Source of the DNA: an uncultured Eubacteriales bacterium
Lineage (GTDB): Bacteria; Bacillota; Clostridia; Peptostreptococcales; Anaerovoracaceae
DNA length: 5,275 nt
Direction: 5' to 3'
NCBI GenBank assembly: GCA_900551415.1
Contig: URWB01000139.1
Span: 1-5,275, forward strand
In this document: one piece after another, positions 5,041 to 5,275 of the stretch
How the letters are laid out: every line of letters begins with the position of its first letter
How positions within the stretch are numbered: the first letter of the stretch is position 1
Notes under the pieces: generated by a model
Databases searched by the model: none
What the model was told of the DNA's origin: nothing
The model's input: the letters and a program-made list of their open reading frames with translations, nothing else
Position numbers and translations under genes: made by a program

Positions 5041-5275
5041 TTGATATGTCTCCGTAGTTAAATGGATAAGCGAACCTCGGTTTATCAGCGAAATCACAGA
5101 TTTCGGATAAACACGAGAACCGCGATACTCGCTCTCGCTCGTATGAACAGTGCTCTTGATTGTATGCTTTAGGAGAGCACTTTCCAATCTATCCATTTCA
5201 CCACGAAGACCCTGCAAAACTTGATATGTCTCCGTAGTTAAATGGATAAGCGAACCTCGGTTTATCAGCGAAATC
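4978..5275 (-). CDS. Possible 3' end of a repetitive minus-strand ORF
   Basis: One minus-strand frame is open from the right edge of the window to TAG at 4978-4980, about 98 codons, through both repeat copies. Because the period is 180 bases (60 codons), the segment ISLINRGSLIHLTTETYQ appears twice in the same frame. The tail SAQGRDVSYVNILPQKRQKE comes from the unique flank. Possible starts in view are TTG 5217 and ATG 5196 (MDRLESALLKHTIKS). No ribosome binding site or known domain is recognised, and the third codon positions are less GC-rich than in the other genes here. An open frame of this length can occur by chance, and the strong RNA-like pairing favours a non-coding role. It is recorded because the frame is kept from copy to copy. 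Confidence 0.2.
   Translation of the reverse strand, partial: ISLINRGSLIHLTTETYQVLQGLRGEMDRLESALLKHTIKSTVHTSESEYRGSRVYPKSVISLINRGSLIHLTTETYQSAQGRDVSYVNILPQKRQKE
5048..5210. other. Structured repeat unit with inverted tRNA-Arg-like ends
   Basis: The two ends of the unit (5048-5068 and 5190-5210) pair at 18 of 21 positions, closing a large stem. Inside are at least two hairpins. Hairpin one is at 5076-5117: CTCG/CGAG, TTTATC/GATAAA and CGAAATC/GATTTCG around an ACA loop, with small bulges. Hairpin two is at 5149-5181: AGTGCTCT/AGAGCACT with a 17-base loop. A small GCGA-TAC-TCGC hairpin (5122-5132) may lie between, giving a cloverleaf-like layout. Each end, read inward on its own strand, resembles the start of a tRNA-Arg: plus GTCTCCG TA GTTAAATGGATAA, minus GTCTTCG TG GTGAAATGGATAG. 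The D-loop-like part TAGTTAAATGGATA matches what I recall of E. coli tRNA-Arg(CCU). No T arm or CCA end is found, so it is not a normal tRNA gene. It may be a structured RNA, a recombination or replication site, or a tRNA-derived repeat. Confidence 0.5.
5158..5210 (-). other. tRNA-Arg(CCU)-like 5' half on the minus strand
   Basis: Reading leftward from 5210, the order is acceptor-like GTCTTCG, TG, a D-loop-like AAATGGATA, then a hairpin GTGCT/AGCAT (complements of 5176-5180 and 5164-5168). That hairpin encloses the seven-base loop CTCCTAA, with U at position 33 and anticodon CCU (complement of 5171-5173). GATTG/CAATC (5185-5189 and 5158-5162) extends the hairpin. The stretch between the D region and the anticodon stem is about four bases too long, and no proper T arm follows. 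The far end of the unit (CGGAGAC on this strand) could still pair with GTCTTCG with one G-U. It is best read as a tRNA mimic or remnant, not a working tRNA. Confidence 0.35.

Larger units (their letters stand above)
5041..5275. repeat. 180-bp-period direct repeat, one full unit plus 55 bases
   Basis: The 55 bases at 5041-5095 recur without a mismatch at 5221-5275, where the window ends. The unit is therefore 180 bp if the copies are head-to-tail, and identity could continue beyond the window. Left of the first copy, identity stops abruptly at 5041; CCCTGC occurs upstream of both copies (5025-5030 and 5210-5215) at different distances. The repeat lies entirely in the intergenic region upstream of the CoA-transferase promoter. 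Whether this is a tandem array, or a 55-bp repeat separated by 125 bp of unique sequence, cannot be settled inside the window. Confidence 0.9.

Noticed and set aside
5048..5210. Ordinary tRNA-Arg gene
   Set aside because: The acceptor, D and anticodon parts look tRNA-like, but the T arm is missing, the length is about 160 bases and both strands show the same start; it does not form a normal tRNA.
5041..5275. CRISPR array
   Set aside because: The repeat is at least 55 bases with a 180-base period, far from normal CRISPR repeat and spacer sizes, only one full interval is present and no cas gene is in view.

Overview
The window looks like chromosomal DNA of an anaerobic Firmicute, probably a clostridial gut bacterium of the Oscillospirales/Ruminococcaceae type. 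This rests on a HAMP histidine kinase followed by a multi-PepSY membrane protein, an acetyl-CoA hydrolase/transferase of the kind used in butyrate-type fermentation, moderate GC content and AGG-type ribosome binding sites. The taxonomic placement is inference from gene content only.

Left part (1-3340, + strand). A regulator-like gene without a recognisable N-terminus runs in from the left edge and appears broken by one or two single-base frameshifts. Its restored reading frame would end in an ATGA overlap with the histidine kinase (822-2237). As sequenced, the frameshift instead joins the regulator in frame to the kinase, giving one long ORF from 36 (or 147) to 2237. A short promoter region follows, with a PhoB/OmpR-style direct repeat. 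Next comes a membrane-anchored protein with three PepSY domains and a poly-aspartate tail (2358-3287), then a rho-independent terminator. Kinase plus PepSY suggests an envelope-stress or metal/peptide-sensing unit. No response regulator is visible in the window.

Middle (3288-3480). This convergent intergenic region holds two hairpins. The second is a perfect 25-bp stem that can terminate transcription from both sides.

Right part (3481-4836, - strand). A monocistronic CoA-transferase of the acetyl-CoA hydrolase/transferase family has a good sigma-A-type promoter (TTGTTA, 17 bp, TATACT).

Right end (4837-5275). The most unusual part is a 180-bp-period direct repeat beginning at 5041. The repeated unit carries at its two ends, in inverted orientation, sequences resembling the 5' half of tRNA-Arg. 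On the minus strand it also carries an anticodon-arm-like hairpin with loop CTCCTAA (CCU anticodon). The unit can fold into a large closed structure with internal hairpins. The second copy is cut by the window end after exactly 55 identical bases, which looks like the edge of a collapsed tandem array in a short-read assembly. The minus strand is also open across the whole repeat in one frame (180 = 60 codons), so a repetitive protein cannot be excluded. This array is the best candidate in the window for something undescribed.
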